This document shows, piece after piece, positions 44,145 to 52,793 of a stretch of DNA of 64,000 nt. The notes beneath the pieces are model-generated. The model was given only the letters and a program-made list of their open reading frames with translations. It did not search any database and was not told the DNA's origin. The translations under genes were made by a program, and so were the position numbers. Source of the DNA: Rhodanobacter sp. C03. GTDB taxonomy: Bacteria; Pseudomonadota; Gammaproteobacteria; Xanthomonadales; Rhodanobacteraceae. The DNA lies in NCBI RefSeq assembly GCF_002001175.1, contig NZ_MUNT01000001.1, positions 1,116,001-1,180,000 on the forward strand, in the 5' to 3' direction. Within the stretch, counting starts at the first letter, position 1. Every line of letters begins with the position of its first letter.

Positions 44145-45158
44145 ATGAGCAAGACAATTGCCGTGATCCCCGGCGACGGCATCGGTCCGGAGATCATGTC
44201 GGCCACGCTGCGTGTGCTTGACGCGCTGGATTGCGGTCTCGCCTACGAATTTGTCGACGCCGGCATGGTTGCACTGGACAAGCACGGCGACTTGCTGCCG
44301 CAGGCTACGCTGGACAAGATCGCCGAGCGCAAGGTGGCGCTGAAAGGTCCGCTGACCACGCCGATCGGCGGTGGTTTCACCTCGATCAACGTGACCCTGC
44401 GCCGGCACTTCGACCTGTACGCGAACGTGCGCCCGGCGGTGAGCTTTCCGGGCACCAAGTCGCACTACGAGAACATCGACATCATCACCGTGCGCGAGAA
44501 CACCGAGGGCGCCTATCTGTCCGAGGGACAGACGCTGTCGGAGGATGGCGAGACCGCCATCTCGATGATCCGCAATACCCGCAAGGGCAGCGCGCGCATC
44601 GTGCGTTACGCGTTCGAGTTGGCGATCAAGAAGGGCCGCAAGAAGATCACCGCCGTGCACAAGGCGAACATCCTGAAGACCAGCTCGGGCCTGTTTCTCA
44701 ACGTGGCACGCGAGATCGCCAAGGAATACCCGCAGATCGAGTTCAACGAGATGATCGTGGACAACACCTGCATGCAGCTGGTGATGAAGCCCGAGCAGTT
44801 CGACGTGATCGTCACCACCAACCTGTTCGGTGACATCCTGTCCGACCTGTGCGCCGGTCTGGTCGGTGGCCTGGGCTTGGCGCCGGGTGACAACATCGGC
44901 ACCAACGCGGCGATCTTCGAGGCGGTGCACGGCTCGGCGCCGGACATCGCCCGCAAGGGCATTGCGAATCCGTGCGCGCTGCTGCTGGCCGCCGCCGACA
45001 TGCTCGACTATCTGGATCTGGTGGCCAAGGGTGATCAGTTGCGCCAGGCGATCCGCGCCACGGTGGAACTGGATCATGCGCAGGTCACGCCGGATCTCGG
45101 CGGCAAGGGCAGCACCGACAGCTTCGCCGACGCCATCGTCAAGCGCATCAAGGGCTGA
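44145..45158 (+). CDS. Isocitrate dehydrogenase, NAD-dependent type
   Basis: The protein has 337 residues from ATG 44145 with AGGAG upstream. It is a beta-decarboxylating dehydrogenase of the IDH/IMDH family: AVIPGDGIGPEI, VRENTEGAYLSEGQ, FELAIKKGRKKITAVHKANI, the metal aspartates in DILSDLCAGLVGGLG, and HGSAPDIARKGIANP. The length fits the short Xanthomonas NAD-specific enzymes rather than the 416-residue E. coli NADP enzyme. NAD preference is inferred from that similarity. A clean terminator follows. Confidence 0.88.
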   Translation: MSKTIAVIPGDGIGPEIMSATLRVLDALDCGLAYEFVDAGMVALDKHGDLLPQATLDKIAERKVALKGPLTTPIGGGFTSINVTLRRHFDLYANVRPAVSFPGTKSHYENIDIITVRENTEGAYLSEGQTLSEDGETAISMIRNTRKGSARIVRYAFELAIKKGRKKITAVHKANILKTSSGLFLNVAREIAKEYPQIEFNEMIVDNTCMQLVMKPEQFDVIVTTNLFGDILSDLCAGLVGGLGLAPGDNIGTNAAIFEAVHGSAPDIARKGIANPCALLLAAADMLDYLDLVAKGDQLRQAIRATVELDHAQVTPDLGGKGSTDSFADAIVKRIKG

Positions 45159-45180
45159 GCATCAACCGCCTCGATACGGA

Positions 45181-45210
45181 AAAGCCGCGGCGATCAGCCG
45201 CGGCTTTTTT
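45181..45210 (+). terminator. Rho-independent terminator after isocitrate dehydrogenase
   Basis: AAAGCCGCGG pairs with CCGCGGCTTT around a 7-base loop and is followed by a run of T. It lies between the converging dehydrogenase and AhpD-like genes. Confidence 0.9.
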
Positions 45211-45223
45211 CATGGCGGGGGAT

Positions 45224-45679
45224 TCAGTGCTTCGCCGGTGTGTAGCTGCCAACGTCGGCCTGCGAGGGAACGGCAATACGGTTCCAGCTGTTGATCAGGA
45301 TGACCGCCATGTTGAGGTCGATCAGTTCCTTTTCGCCGAACTGGGCGCGGGCCTGCTCGTAGACCTCGTCGGGTACGCCGTGGACTGGGTCGAGCCGGGT
45401 CACCGCCTCACACCAGGCCAGCGCAGCGCGTTCGCGCGCGCTGTAGAACGGTGCCTCGCGCCAAGCCTGCAGCAGGTACAGGCGCTGTTCGGTCTCGCCA
45501 GCGGCGCGGGCATCCTTGCTGTGCATGTCCAGGCAATAGGCGCAGCCGTTGAGTTGAGATGCGCGCATCAGCACCAGTTCGATCAGGCTTTGCTCGAGGC
45601 CGCAGTTCCTGACGTATTCGCCCAGGGCGAACAGTGACTTCATGGCATCGGGGCGCTTGGTGGCATTGAAACGGGGCAT
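45224..45679 (-). CDS. AhpD-like carboxymuconolactone decarboxylase family protein (ECF41 partner)
   Basis: The protein has 151 residues. The active-site motif CAYCLDMHSKDAR gives CxxC-x3-H of alkylhydroperoxidase-like proteins. The start has AAGGAG close by. It stands 38 bp after the ECF41 sigma gene and has an ECF41-type promoter of its own inside that gene, the standard sigma/COE target pairing (carboxymuconolactone decarboxylase, oxidoreductase or epimerase). Physiological substrate unknown. Confidence 0.9.
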   Translation of the reverse strand: MPRFNATKRPDAMKSLFALGEYVRNCGLEQSLIELVLMRASQLNGCAYCLDMHSKDARAAGETEQRLYLLQAWREAPFYSARERAALAWCEAVTRLDPVHGVPDEVYEQARAQFGEKELIDLNMAVILINSWNRIAVPSQADVGSYTPAKH

Positions 45680-45716
45680 GGGGTTCTCCTTGCGGTGCGC
45701 AGCCGGTAGTGGCCGT

Positions 45717-46619
45717 TCAATGCAAGGACGCCGATGATGCCGATTTCGTGACAGCTGCCAGCCGGGCGAGCTTGCCGGGGTGGCGCAGGGAGTGCACCGC
45801 AGTGATGCGCTCGCCGTCGTCGTCGATCCAACTGGCCGAGATCAGCGTGTCGCCATGCCAGCCGAACAGGGCCGGTGCGCCATTGAGCTGACGGATCTCG
45901 TGGCGCACGCCGTAGCACTGCTGTTGCAGCCCAATCTGCATGTACAACCGGGCCAGTCGCTCGGCTCCGTGCAGCGGGTGCAGGGTGGCCCGTGCCAGGC
46001 CGCCACCGTCGGCAACGCTCATGGCATCTTCGGCAAACAGGGCCCGCAACGTGGACATGTCAGGCTGTTGCAGGGCCTGCATGAAGCGTTCGAGCAGACG
46101 CCGCTGGGTGTCGATGTTCGGCATCGCCTGGCGTGGGCGATCCTCGCGTAGCCGCTGTTTCGCCCGATGCACACGCTGGCGGCAGGCGTCCTCGCCAATG
46201 CCGAGCATCGCGGCCGTCTCGGCATGGCTGTAATCTAACACTTCGCGCAGAAGGAAGGCGGCGCGTTCCTCCGCGCTCAACCGTTCCAGCAACAGCAGGA
46301 AGCTCAGGGTCAGGCTCTCGGCGCGTTCCAGTTGCGCTTCCGGCTGTTCGGATTCCGCGATCAGTGGCTCTGGCAGCCAGGGGCCGGGGTAGTGTGCGCG
46401 TTCGGTCTTGGCGCGGCGCAGGCGATCCAGCGACAGCCGGGTGGTAACAGTGACCAGCCACGCCGCGGCATCGTCCAGTGCGTCGGCATCCTGTGAGTGC
46501 CAACGCAGCCAGGCGTCATGCAGCACATCCTCGGTATCGGCGGGCGTGCCCAGCATGCGATAGGCCAGCCCGAACAGGCGCGAACGGTGCTGCTGGAACA
46601 GGGTGGTGTGCAGATCCAT
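45717..46619 (-). CDS. ECF41-family RNA polymerase sigma factor
   Basis: The protein has 300 residues: sigma-2 (FGLAYRMLGTPADTEDVLHD), sigma-4 (LSAEERAAFLLREVLDYSHAE), then a fused SnoaL-like C-terminal domain of about 110 residues. ECF41 hallmarks are present: linker WLPEPL, DGGG in the C-domain, and HPGKL near the end in place of the usual NPDKL. In ECF41 factors this domain both holds back and supports activity, replacing an anti-sigma factor. The promoter pair described separately suggests self-control and control of the downstream AhpD-like gene. Confidence 0.93.
   Translation of the reverse strand: MDLHTTLFQQHRSRLFGLAYRMLGTPADTEDVLHDAWLRWHSQDADALDDAAAWLVTVTTRLSLDRLRRAKTERAHYPGPWLPEPLIAESEQPEAQLERAESLTLSFLLLLERLSAEERAAFLLREVLDYSHAETAAMLGIGEDACRQRVHRAKQRLREDRPRQAMPNIDTQRRLLERFMQALQQPDMSTLRALFAEDAMSVADGGGLARATLHPLHGAERLARLYMQIGLQQQCYGVRHEIRQLNGAPALFGWHGDTLISASWIDDDGERITAVHSLRHPGKLARLAAVTKSASSASLH
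45727..45753 (-). promoter_or_regulatory. ECF41-type promoter of the AhpD-like gene
   Basis: On the minus strand TGTCACG (45753-45747), 16 bases, then CGTC (45730-45727). It matches the TGTCACA/CGTC pair described for ECF41 factors in all but one base. It lies inside the 3' end of the sigma gene, 48 bases before the AhpD-like ATG. Confidence 0.75.
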
Positions 46620-46648
46620 GGCGTTCTCCGTCGGCTTGATGCATCAAG

Positions 46649-46675
46649 GACGCACCAGGATCACGCGATGTGACC
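46649..46675 (-). promoter_or_regulatory. ECF41-type promoter of the sigma factor gene
   Basis: On the minus strand GGTCACA (46675-46669), 16 bases, then CGTC (46652-46649), 30 bases before the sigma ATG. Same spacing as the element at 45727-45753, indicating autoregulation. Confidence 0.75.
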
Positions 46676-46677
46676 GC

Positions 46678-47634
46678 TCAGCGGAACAAGGGCCACGGCG
46701 CGAGAAAGATCAGCCAGATCAGCAGCAGGATGCCGAGGTACTTGCAGGCCTTGTACAGCTTCTTATAGCGGCTCTTGAAGGCCGCCTTGAATGCGTGGCC
46801 GGCGCCGCGCTTGCGCTGGCTGAGCGCAAACAGCCGGTTCACGAAACCGGTTTTCTCCGTTTCGCCCTCGGTGTTCGGCGAAGCGGTGATCTTGCCCATG
46901 AATACGCCGACGCGATGATTGATCGCGTTCATCCAGCGCGTGCGCAATGGCCGCTCGATATCGGCGAACAGGATCACCCGGGTCTGCCCGGTCTTGTTCT
47001 CGGCCCAGTGCACATAGGTTTCGTCGAACACCACGTCCTTGCCGTCGCCCCAGGCATGCTCTTCGCCATCGACGAAGATGCGACAGTCCCGCGAGTTCGG
47101 CGTGATCAGGCCCAGGTGGTAACGCAACGAACCGGCAAACGGATCGCGATGGGGGTTGAGCTTGCTGCCGGGTGGCAGCAGCGCGAACATCGCCGCCTTC
47201 ACGCTGGGAATCGACTTAAGCAGGGCCACCGTCTGCGGACACAATGCTTCGGCGGAGGTCAGTGGCTCGCCGTACCATTTCAGATAGAAACGCTTCCAGC
47301 CCTGCTTGAAGAAACTGTTGAAGCTGGCATCGTTGTTCTTCGCGGCAGCGCGGATATAACCCTCGTCGAACAGGTGCGCAGCCTCGTCGCGAATGACCTT
47401 CCAGTTCGCCTGCAACAGATCCAGCTGCGGGAAGCCGCGGCGATCGAGAATGGGTCGCGCCGGCACGGCCGAAAAGGCGTACATCAGCAGGTTGTAGGGT
47501 GCGAAGATCGCCGAGTGATCGACCAGTTGGCGATCGAAGCGCAGCCGCGTCCGCCCGCGCAGGTGCACCAGCAGTACGCATAGCGCAAACAGCAAAAACA
47601 GGGCCAGCAGTACGAGGCGAGGGGCAAGAATCAT
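46678..47634 (-). CDS. lpxO: LpxO-like lipid A / aspartyl-asparaginyl beta-hydroxylase
   Basis: The protein has 318 residues from ATG 47634 (a GTG four codons earlier is in frame). An N-terminal helix (LVLLALFLLFALCVLLVHL) is followed by the LpxO-type LRGRTRLRFDRQLVDHS and FAPYNLLMYAFS. The Fe(II)/2-oxoglutarate residues are visible: H-x-D in NPHRDPFAGSLRYHLGL, the distal His in FDETYVHWAENKTG, and an Arg in RVILFADIERP. A C-terminal helix ends the protein. LpxO adds a 2-hydroxyl to a lipid A acyl chain at the inner membrane. Confidence 0.88.
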   Translation of the reverse strand: MILAPRLVLLALFLLFALCVLLVHLRGRTRLRFDRQLVDHSAIFAPYNLLMYAFSAVPARPILDRRGFPQLDLLQANWKVIRDEAAHLFDEGYIRAAAKNNDASFNSFFKQGWKRFYLKWYGEPLTSAEALCPQTVALLKSIPSVKAAMFALLPPGSKLNPHRDPFAGSLRYHLGLITPNSRDCRIFVDGEEHAWGDGKDVVFDETYVHWAENKTGQTRVILFADIERPLRTRWMNAINHRVGVFMGKITASPNTEGETEKTGFVNRLFALSQRKRGAGHAFKAAFKSRYKKLYKACKYLGILLLIWLIFLAPWPLFR

Positions 47635-47694
47635 GTTCGTGGGCACAACCGTGAAATGGCAGCGACTCTTATTCTACTCGCTTGCGGATGGGCG

Positions 47695-48795
47695 CTATCC
47701 ACGAACCGACATGGTCTTCGCACGCTGCTGCTCGGTCAGGGCCACATGCTGCTCGGCAGTGATTGGTTCATGTACCGGCGCCTGTGTGACGGCGCCCTTG
47801 TGGCGCAGCGCGGCGATCATGTTGGCGGCAGGGTAGCGGCCTGTCGACAGCGCTGCTGCGTCAAGCGCATGGATACGATCGATCAGTGCCTGATCGTCCA
47901 CCTGCTGCGGATCGAAATTGAATCCGATCCGCCGCTCGATGAACGGCACGATGGCAGCGCCGAAACTGAAGAACAGTTCGAAGTCGAACTCAGCCAGCAG
48001 GCAACCGACGATATCCTGCGCTCGCACGCCCTCGTTGGAATAGGCGGCGTGGTCGATCGGCCGGTAGCGCGTCTGCATCGCGTTGAAGTGACGATCGTGC
48101 CGCTTGGCGGCCGGCAATTCTGCCCAGACCCGTTGCACTTCGGTTTCCACATCCGGCCATAGCAAATGGCCGTTGCGACCGATGATGTCGGAGCTGAGCA
48201 GCGTGCCTCCCGGCGTCAGTGAATCGCGCAGGGAGCGGCAGAATGTCTCCAACTCGGTGACGTGATGGAAAAACTGGTTGACGATGATGACATCCTGCGG
48301 CGGCAGCTTGAACGCCAGGTTGCAGTCGCGTGCCTCGAATGCCATCAAGGCGCTGACTTGGCGAGCCTGTGCCGTGGCGGCAGCTCGGCGCATCAGTGCC
48401 GGGTTGAAATCGATGCAAGTGATGTGCGCTTGCACCCCGGCTGCCTTCAGTTGTTCGGCCAGACCCACCTCCATGTCGCAGGCGCCTGTGCCTACACTCA
48501 GTACGCGCACCGGTGTGTTGCCGGCTGACGCACTTTGCCGGATGCGGCTGAGGAAGAACGATTCCGGCGAGTCGATGCCAAGTCGGTGTGCGTCGGGCGC
48601 CAGATAACGGCTCGACCAGTAGCCAAAGATCGGCGGCAATGTCTCGCCCTGGTATTGCGGCGTCAAGTTGAATGCTGCGCGTTCCGCGAAGGCGCGCAGT
48701 CTGCGGCTTGCTGTAGCCGGCAGCACCTTGGCAAGGGCAGCAATGGTTCGCTTGGCGACCAGGCGATGGCGGTAGGCAAAGGTACTCAAGGACAT
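47695..48795 (-). CDS. Class I SAM-dependent methyltransferase
   Basis: The protein has 366 residues. SAM-binding motif I VLSVGTGACDMEV, acidic motif II CIDFNPALMRRA and post-I VIIVNQFFHHV fit a Rossmann-fold methyltransferase. About 90 residues precede the domain and a helical region of about 130 follows it. The same strand as lpxO with a 60-bp gap hints at a surface-related role, but the substrate is unknown. Confidence 0.75.
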   Translation of the reverse strand: MSLSTFAYRHRLVAKRTIAALAKVLPATASRRLRAFAERAAFNLTPQYQGETLPPIFGYWSSRYLAPDAHRLGIDSPESFFLSRIRQSASAGNTPVRVLSVGTGACDMEVGLAEQLKAAGVQAHITCIDFNPALMRRAAATAQARQVSALMAFEARDCNLAFKLPPQDVIIVNQFFHHVTELETFCRSLRDSLTPGGTLLSSDIIGRNGHLLWPDVETEVQRVWAELPAAKRHDRHFNAMQTRYRPIDHAAYSNEGVRAQDIVGCLLAEFDFELFFSFGAAIVPFIERRIGFNFDPQQVDDQALIDRIHALDAAALSTGRYPAANMIAALRHKGAVTQAPVHEPITAEQHVALTEQQRAKTMSVRG

Positions 48796-48906
48796 GACGC
48801 GGACTTTATCTGATCACGGCCTGCGGCAGGATGAATCATGCGATGGATTGGGTCGACCAGTACCACATTGCGTGCGCGTAACGGTTTTGGATCACGCTGG
48901 ATGCTC

Positions 48907-48941
48907 GCCCCACTGCCGACGTTGAGCGCCGGCAGCGGGGC
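48907..48941. repeat. GC-rich hairpin between methyltransferase and phoH genes
   Basis: GCCCCACTGCCG (48907-48918) pairs with CGGCAGCGGGGC (48930-48941) with one mismatch/wobble. There is no T-run, so it is only a weak terminator candidate for the phoH-like gene that ends at 48966. Confidence 0.4.
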
Positions 48942-48965
48942 CACGTGCGTTGCATGCAGTCGAGC

Positions 48966-50348
48966 TTAAAGGGACTCCGCCGCGAAATCCGCCAGCCGCG
49001 AGCGTTCGCCACGACGCAGGGTGATGTGTGCCGAATGCTCCCACTGCTTGAAGCGATCCACCGCGTAGGTGAGGCCGGAGGTGGTTTCGGTGAGGTAGGG
49101 CGTGTCGATCTGCTCGACGTTGCCGAGGCAGACGATCTTGGTGCCGGGGCCGGCGCGCGTGATCAACGTCTTCATCTGCTTCGGGGTGAGGTTTTGTGCC
49201 TCGTCGATGATCAGGTAACGCGACAGGAAGGTGCGCCCACGCATGAAGTTGAGCGAGCGGATCTTGATGCGCGAGGCAAGCAGATCGTTGGTCGCCTGGC
49301 GTCCCCAGCTGCCCCCGTCCTCGGGATTGGCGAGCACTTCGAGGTTGTCAGTCAATGCACCCATCCACGGTGTCATCTTCTCTTCCTCGGTGCCGGGCAG
49401 GAAGCCGATGTCCTCGCCGACCGAGACCGTGGCGCGGGTCATGATGATCTCGCGGTAGCGCTGCTGATCCATCACTTGCGCCAGGCCGGCAGCGAGTGCC
49501 AGCAAGGTCTTGCCGGTGCCGGCGTTGCCGAGCAGGGTGACGAAGTCGACGTCCGGATCCATCAGTACGTTGAGCGCAAAGTTCTGCTCGCGGTTGCGTG
49601 CACCGATGCCCCACACATGATGGTTGGCATGTGAGTGGTCGTCCAGCAGCACCAGGGTGGCGGTGGCGTCGTCGATATGCAGCACGCGCAGTTCGACCGC
49701 GTTTTCACCGGGAAGGAACAGACACTCGTTGGGATGCCAGGCATCCTCCTCGCGCCGATCCACCTTGTAGAACGTGCGGCCGCGCTCGGTCCAGGACTGC
49801 ACTTCCGGATGCTTGTCCCAGAAGTCCTCGGGCAGCTCGGTCGAGCCGGTGTACAGCAGGGAGAAATCATCGAGCGCACGATCGTTCTCGTAATCCTCGG
49901 CGACGATGCCGTTGATGCTCGCCTTGATCCGCAGGTTGATGTCCTTGGTGACCAGGATCACCGCGCGATCGGGATTCTGGTCGCGCAGCTCGATCACCGC
50001 CGACAGGATCTGGTTGTCGGCCTTGGTGTGACCGTTGCTGCTGGTGCGGTGCTGGAAATACAGCCGACCGACGGAGCCGCCACGCTTGAGCTTGATGCCC
50101 TGCGGGTTGCTCAGTTCCAGTCCCTCGCTGAGGTCATGCTGCTTGCCCAGCTCGATCAGCTCGTTGAGGAAGCGACTGACCTGGCGGCCGTTGCGCGAGA
50201 CTTCCGAGGCGCCTTTCTTTTTTTCGTCCAGTTCCTCCAGCACGGTCATCGGGATGAAGACGTCGTGTTCCTCGAAGCGGAACAGCGAGGTCGGGTCATG
50301 CAGCAGGACGTTGGTGTCGAGAGCGTAGATGCGCTTGCTTCCGGTCAT
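48966..50348 (-). CDS. PIN-PhoH fusion protein (YlaK/PhoH2 type)
   Basis: The protein has 460 residues from ATG 50348. The N-terminal PIN ribonuclease domain begins IYALDTNVLLHDP and has acidic residues in VTKDINLRIKA. The C-terminal PhoH ATPase shows LLGNAGTGKTLLALAAG (Walker A), RATVSVGEDIGFLPGTEEEK and LSRYLIIDEAQNLTPKQMK (Walker B). Related PhoH2 proteins are RNA helicase-nucleases. Despite the name there is no evidence of phosphate control here. Confidence 0.93.
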   Translation of the reverse strand: MTGSKRIYALDTNVLLHDPTSLFRFEEHDVFIPMTVLEELDEKKKGASEVSRNGRQVSRFLNELIELGKQHDLSEGLELSNPQGIKLKRGGSVGRLYFQHRTSSNGHTKADNQILSAVIELRDQNPDRAVILVTKDINLRIKASINGIVAEDYENDRALDDFSLLYTGSTELPEDFWDKHPEVQSWTERGRTFYKVDRREEDAWHPNECLFLPGENAVELRVLHIDDATATLVLLDDHSHANHHVWGIGARNREQNFALNVLMDPDVDFVTLLGNAGTGKTLLALAAGLAQVMDQQRYREIIMTRATVSVGEDIGFLPGTEEEKMTPWMGALTDNLEVLANPEDGGSWGRQATNDLLASRIKIRSLNFMRGRTFLSRYLIIDEAQNLTPKQMKTLITRAGPGTKIVCLGNVEQIDTPYLTETTSGLTYAVDRFKQWEHSAHITLRRGERSRLADFAAESL

Positions 50349-50481
50349 GCGGAAGTGTCCTCGCTGGTGGGGAGATGAAAGAGCCGCGATGCACGGCGCA
50401 CCGCGGGAGCGTGATGACGGCACGGAGCGCCGGCTGGTTGCCGGCAAGCCATGCGGGTGAATACCGTAAAGAGTGGCTCGG

Positions 50482-50943
50482 TCACTGGGTGGGAATGGTG
50501 TCGAGCACGGCCTGGGCGTGGCCAGGTACTTTCACTCCGCGCCATTCCTGGACCAGTTTTCCGTCGGGATCGATCAGGAAGGTGCTGCGTACGATGCCCA
50601 GATAACGTTTCCCGTACAGCACCTTCTCTTGGATCACATCGAATGCCTGGCACCAGGTTTCATCGGGGTCGGAAACCAGCGGGAACGGCAATTCCTGCTT
50701 CGCGACAAAATTAGCGTGCGATTTTACGGAATCACGTGACACTCCGATGACCTCCGCATGGCGCTGGCGAAATGCCGGGTACAGGTCGCGAAAATCCTTT
50801 GCTTCGTTGGTGCAGCCGGGTGTGCTGTCCTTGGGATAGAAATACACCACCACCCATTGACCCTTCAGGCTGGTCAGTTTCAATGCATGACCGTCGTTGG
50901 TGACACCACTGAGGGAAGGGATTTTCTTGCCAATTTCGGGCAT
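50482..50943 (-). CDS. bcp: Peroxiredoxin, BCP/PrxQ family
   Basis: The protein has 153 residues from ATG 50943. Peroxidatic C44 in PKDSTPGCTNEAKDF; the usual resolving Cys five residues later is a lysine here. Another Cys occurs at 98 (WCQAF). It reduces peroxides in the cytoplasm. It lies after gcvR on the same strand, with its own gap of about 220 bp. Confidence 0.92.
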   Translation of the reverse strand: MPEIGKKIPSLSGVTNDGHALKLTSLKGQWVVVYFYPKDSTPGCTNEAKDFRDLYPAFRQRHAEVIGVSRDSVKSHANFVAKQELPFPLVSDPDETWCQAFDVIQEKVLYGKRYLGIVRSTFLIDPDGKLVQEWRGVKVPGHAQAVLDTIPTQ

Positions 50944-51161
50944 GGCTATTCCTGCGCAGCGGAAAGCCGCTGCGCACACAGATGAAAAGGAAGATTCGGG
51001 AACTGGCTGACGGTGAACACTGCGGGCGGTGCGCAGAAGGCGATCGGGTTGGATCGGCACACTGACGGCAATGCAGGGTTCCTCGGTAGTCCGGGAGCAA
51101 GACTAGCGCGTGCGTGCCCGCCGATAACAGTCCTTGTCAGACGCCCCGGATCGCGCGATGC

Positions 51162-51758
51162 TCAGAACTTCACCGGATCCATGATCGCATCCAGATTCAG
51201 GCCGTCGCACAGCTCGAGGAAATCGTCGCGCAGCGCGGCAATATGGATCTCCGCCGGGATGCCGATGGTGAACTGGGCCTGGAACATCTCCGCGCCGGTC
51301 TGCATCGCCTGGTAACGGGTGGAATTAAGCTGCTCCACACTGATCTCGTGCTGGGTGAAGAACTCCACGATCCGCGCCACGATGCCGGGCCGGTCAGCCG
51401 CGACCACCTCGACCAGATAAGGCAACAGGTGCGAGCTGTTCTCGCGCGGGCCGGTACGGTAGTGCACCAGTCGCAGGCTCTCGTCGCGGGCCAGCTTGGT
51501 CACGGCGGTTTCCAGCTTGGCCAGTGCATCCCATGCGCCACTGGCCAGCAGCATCAGCGAGATCTCCGTGCCGATCGTCGACACGCGTGACTCGGACAGG
51601 TTGCAGCCGGCGTCGGCGATGCGCTTGGCCAGTGCCAGCAACGGCGATTTGTTCGCCGGCGTGAGTGCCTGGATCAGCAGCTGATTATCGTTGCCAGCAC
51701 GCGCAACCGGGGCAGAAGGGACGGAAGTAGGTTTCAAGGGTTCTACCTGTGGCGTCAT
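51162..51758 (-). CDS. gcvR: Glycine cleavage system transcriptional repressor-like ACT protein
   Basis: The protein has 198 residues from ATG 51758, with two ACT domains: the first around NQLLIQALTPANKSPLLALAKRI and the second around PYLVEVVAADRPGIVARIV. This matches GcvR, which modulates GcvA by protein contact, and the dapA-adjacent divergent position is the one it has in many gammaproteobacteria. The N-terminal 30 residues are Pro/Ser rich and poorly conserved. Confidence 0.85.
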   Translation of the reverse strand: MTPQVEPLKPTSVPSAPVARAGNDNQLLIQALTPANKSPLLALAKRIADAGCNLSESRVSTIGTEISLMLLASGAWDALAKLETAVTKLARDESLRLVHYRTGPRENSSHLLPYLVEVVAADRPGIVARIVEFFTQHEISVEQLNSTRYQAMQTGAEMFQAQFTIGIPAEIHIAALRDDFLELCDGLNLDAIMDPVKF

Positions 51759-51862
51759 GCCGCGTGATGCGGAAACGATGAGATTACTCCGATCGAGCTT
51801 ACTTGCCCGTCTCCTGAGGCGACAAGTAACATGCGCGGTTGGATCCGTAGCGGAATCGAGTC

Positions 51863-52759
51863 TTGAACATTCGTGGAAGCATCTGCGCGCTGGTGACCCC
51901 GTTCGCGGCCGACGGTGCCCTTGACTTGGCGGCATTCGGCCGACTGCTCGACCATCAGCTTGCCGGCGGCACGCAGGCGCTGGTAGTCGCCGGTTCCACC
52001 GGTGAGGCGCACATGCTGGAGCACGACGAGTTCGATCGGCTGCTGGCGTTTGCAGTCGAACACGTGGCTGGCCGCGTGCCGGTGCTCGCCGGCACCGGCG
52101 AAGCCGGTACCGCAAAGACCGTCACCTTGACCCAGCGGGCCAAGGCGTTAGGGGCCGATGCGGCGCTGGTGGTGACACCGTATTACGTGCGCCCGACCCA
52201 GGAGGGCCTGCGCCGGCATTTTCTCGAAGTGGCTGAACGCGGTGGCCTCCCGGTGGTGCTGTACAACGTGCCTGGTCGTACCGGCTGCGACCTGCTGCCG
52301 TCGACAGTTGCCGGGTTGCGCGAGCACCCGGCGATCATCGGCATCAAGGAGGCGCGCGGCGATCGCGAACGGATTTCGGCGCTGGCGGAACTTGTGCGCA
52401 CGGATTTCGTCTATCTGTCCGGTGACGACGGCAGTGCCGGCGAAGCCATGCTGGCAGGTGCAGCCGGTACGATCTCGGTGGTGGCCAACCTGGCGCCGCA
52501 GGCATTTCGGGCATTGTGCGATGCGGCTGTGGGCGGCGATCATGCTGCCACGGCGCGGTGTCATGCGATACTTGAGCCATTGGTAGAGGCGCTCAACTGC
52601 GCGCCTAACCCGATCGCGGTCAAGGCGGGCCTGCCATTGCTGGGGCTGGGTCTGCCATTGCCGAGATTGCCCCTGGTTGAACTGAACGACGGTCCGGATC
52701 GCGCCCGATTGCACCAAGCGCTGTCCAGTCTGGCATCCTTGACGACTGCGGCCAGCTGA
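51863..52759 (+). CDS. dapA: 4-hydroxy-tetrahydrodipicolinate synthase
   Basis: The protein has 298 residues from TTG 51863, the position that gives the family N-terminus IRGSICALVTPF. It makes the lysine/diaminopimelate precursor from pyruvate and aspartate semialdehyde. Schiff-base lysine K162 in IIGIKEARGD, tyrosines in TPYYVRPTQEG and LYNVPGRTG, and GSTGEA. Followed by bamC, as in E. coli. Confidence 0.95.
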   Translation: MNIRGSICALVTPFAADGALDLAAFGRLLDHQLAGGTQALVVAGSTGEAHMLEHDEFDRLLAFAVEHVAGRVPVLAGTGEAGTAKTVTLTQRAKALGADAALVVTPYYVRPTQEGLRRHFLEVAERGGLPVVLYNVPGRTGCDLLPSTVAGLREHPAIIGIKEARGDRERISALAELVRTDFVYLSGDDGSAGEAMLAGAAGTISVVANLAPQAFRALCDAAVGGDHAATARCHAILEPLVEALNCAPNPIAVKAGLPLLGLGLPLPRLPLVELNDGPDRARLHQALSSLASLTTAAS

Positions 52760-52793
52760 CCGGTTGCCTGATTTACTTACGGAATCCCATTAC

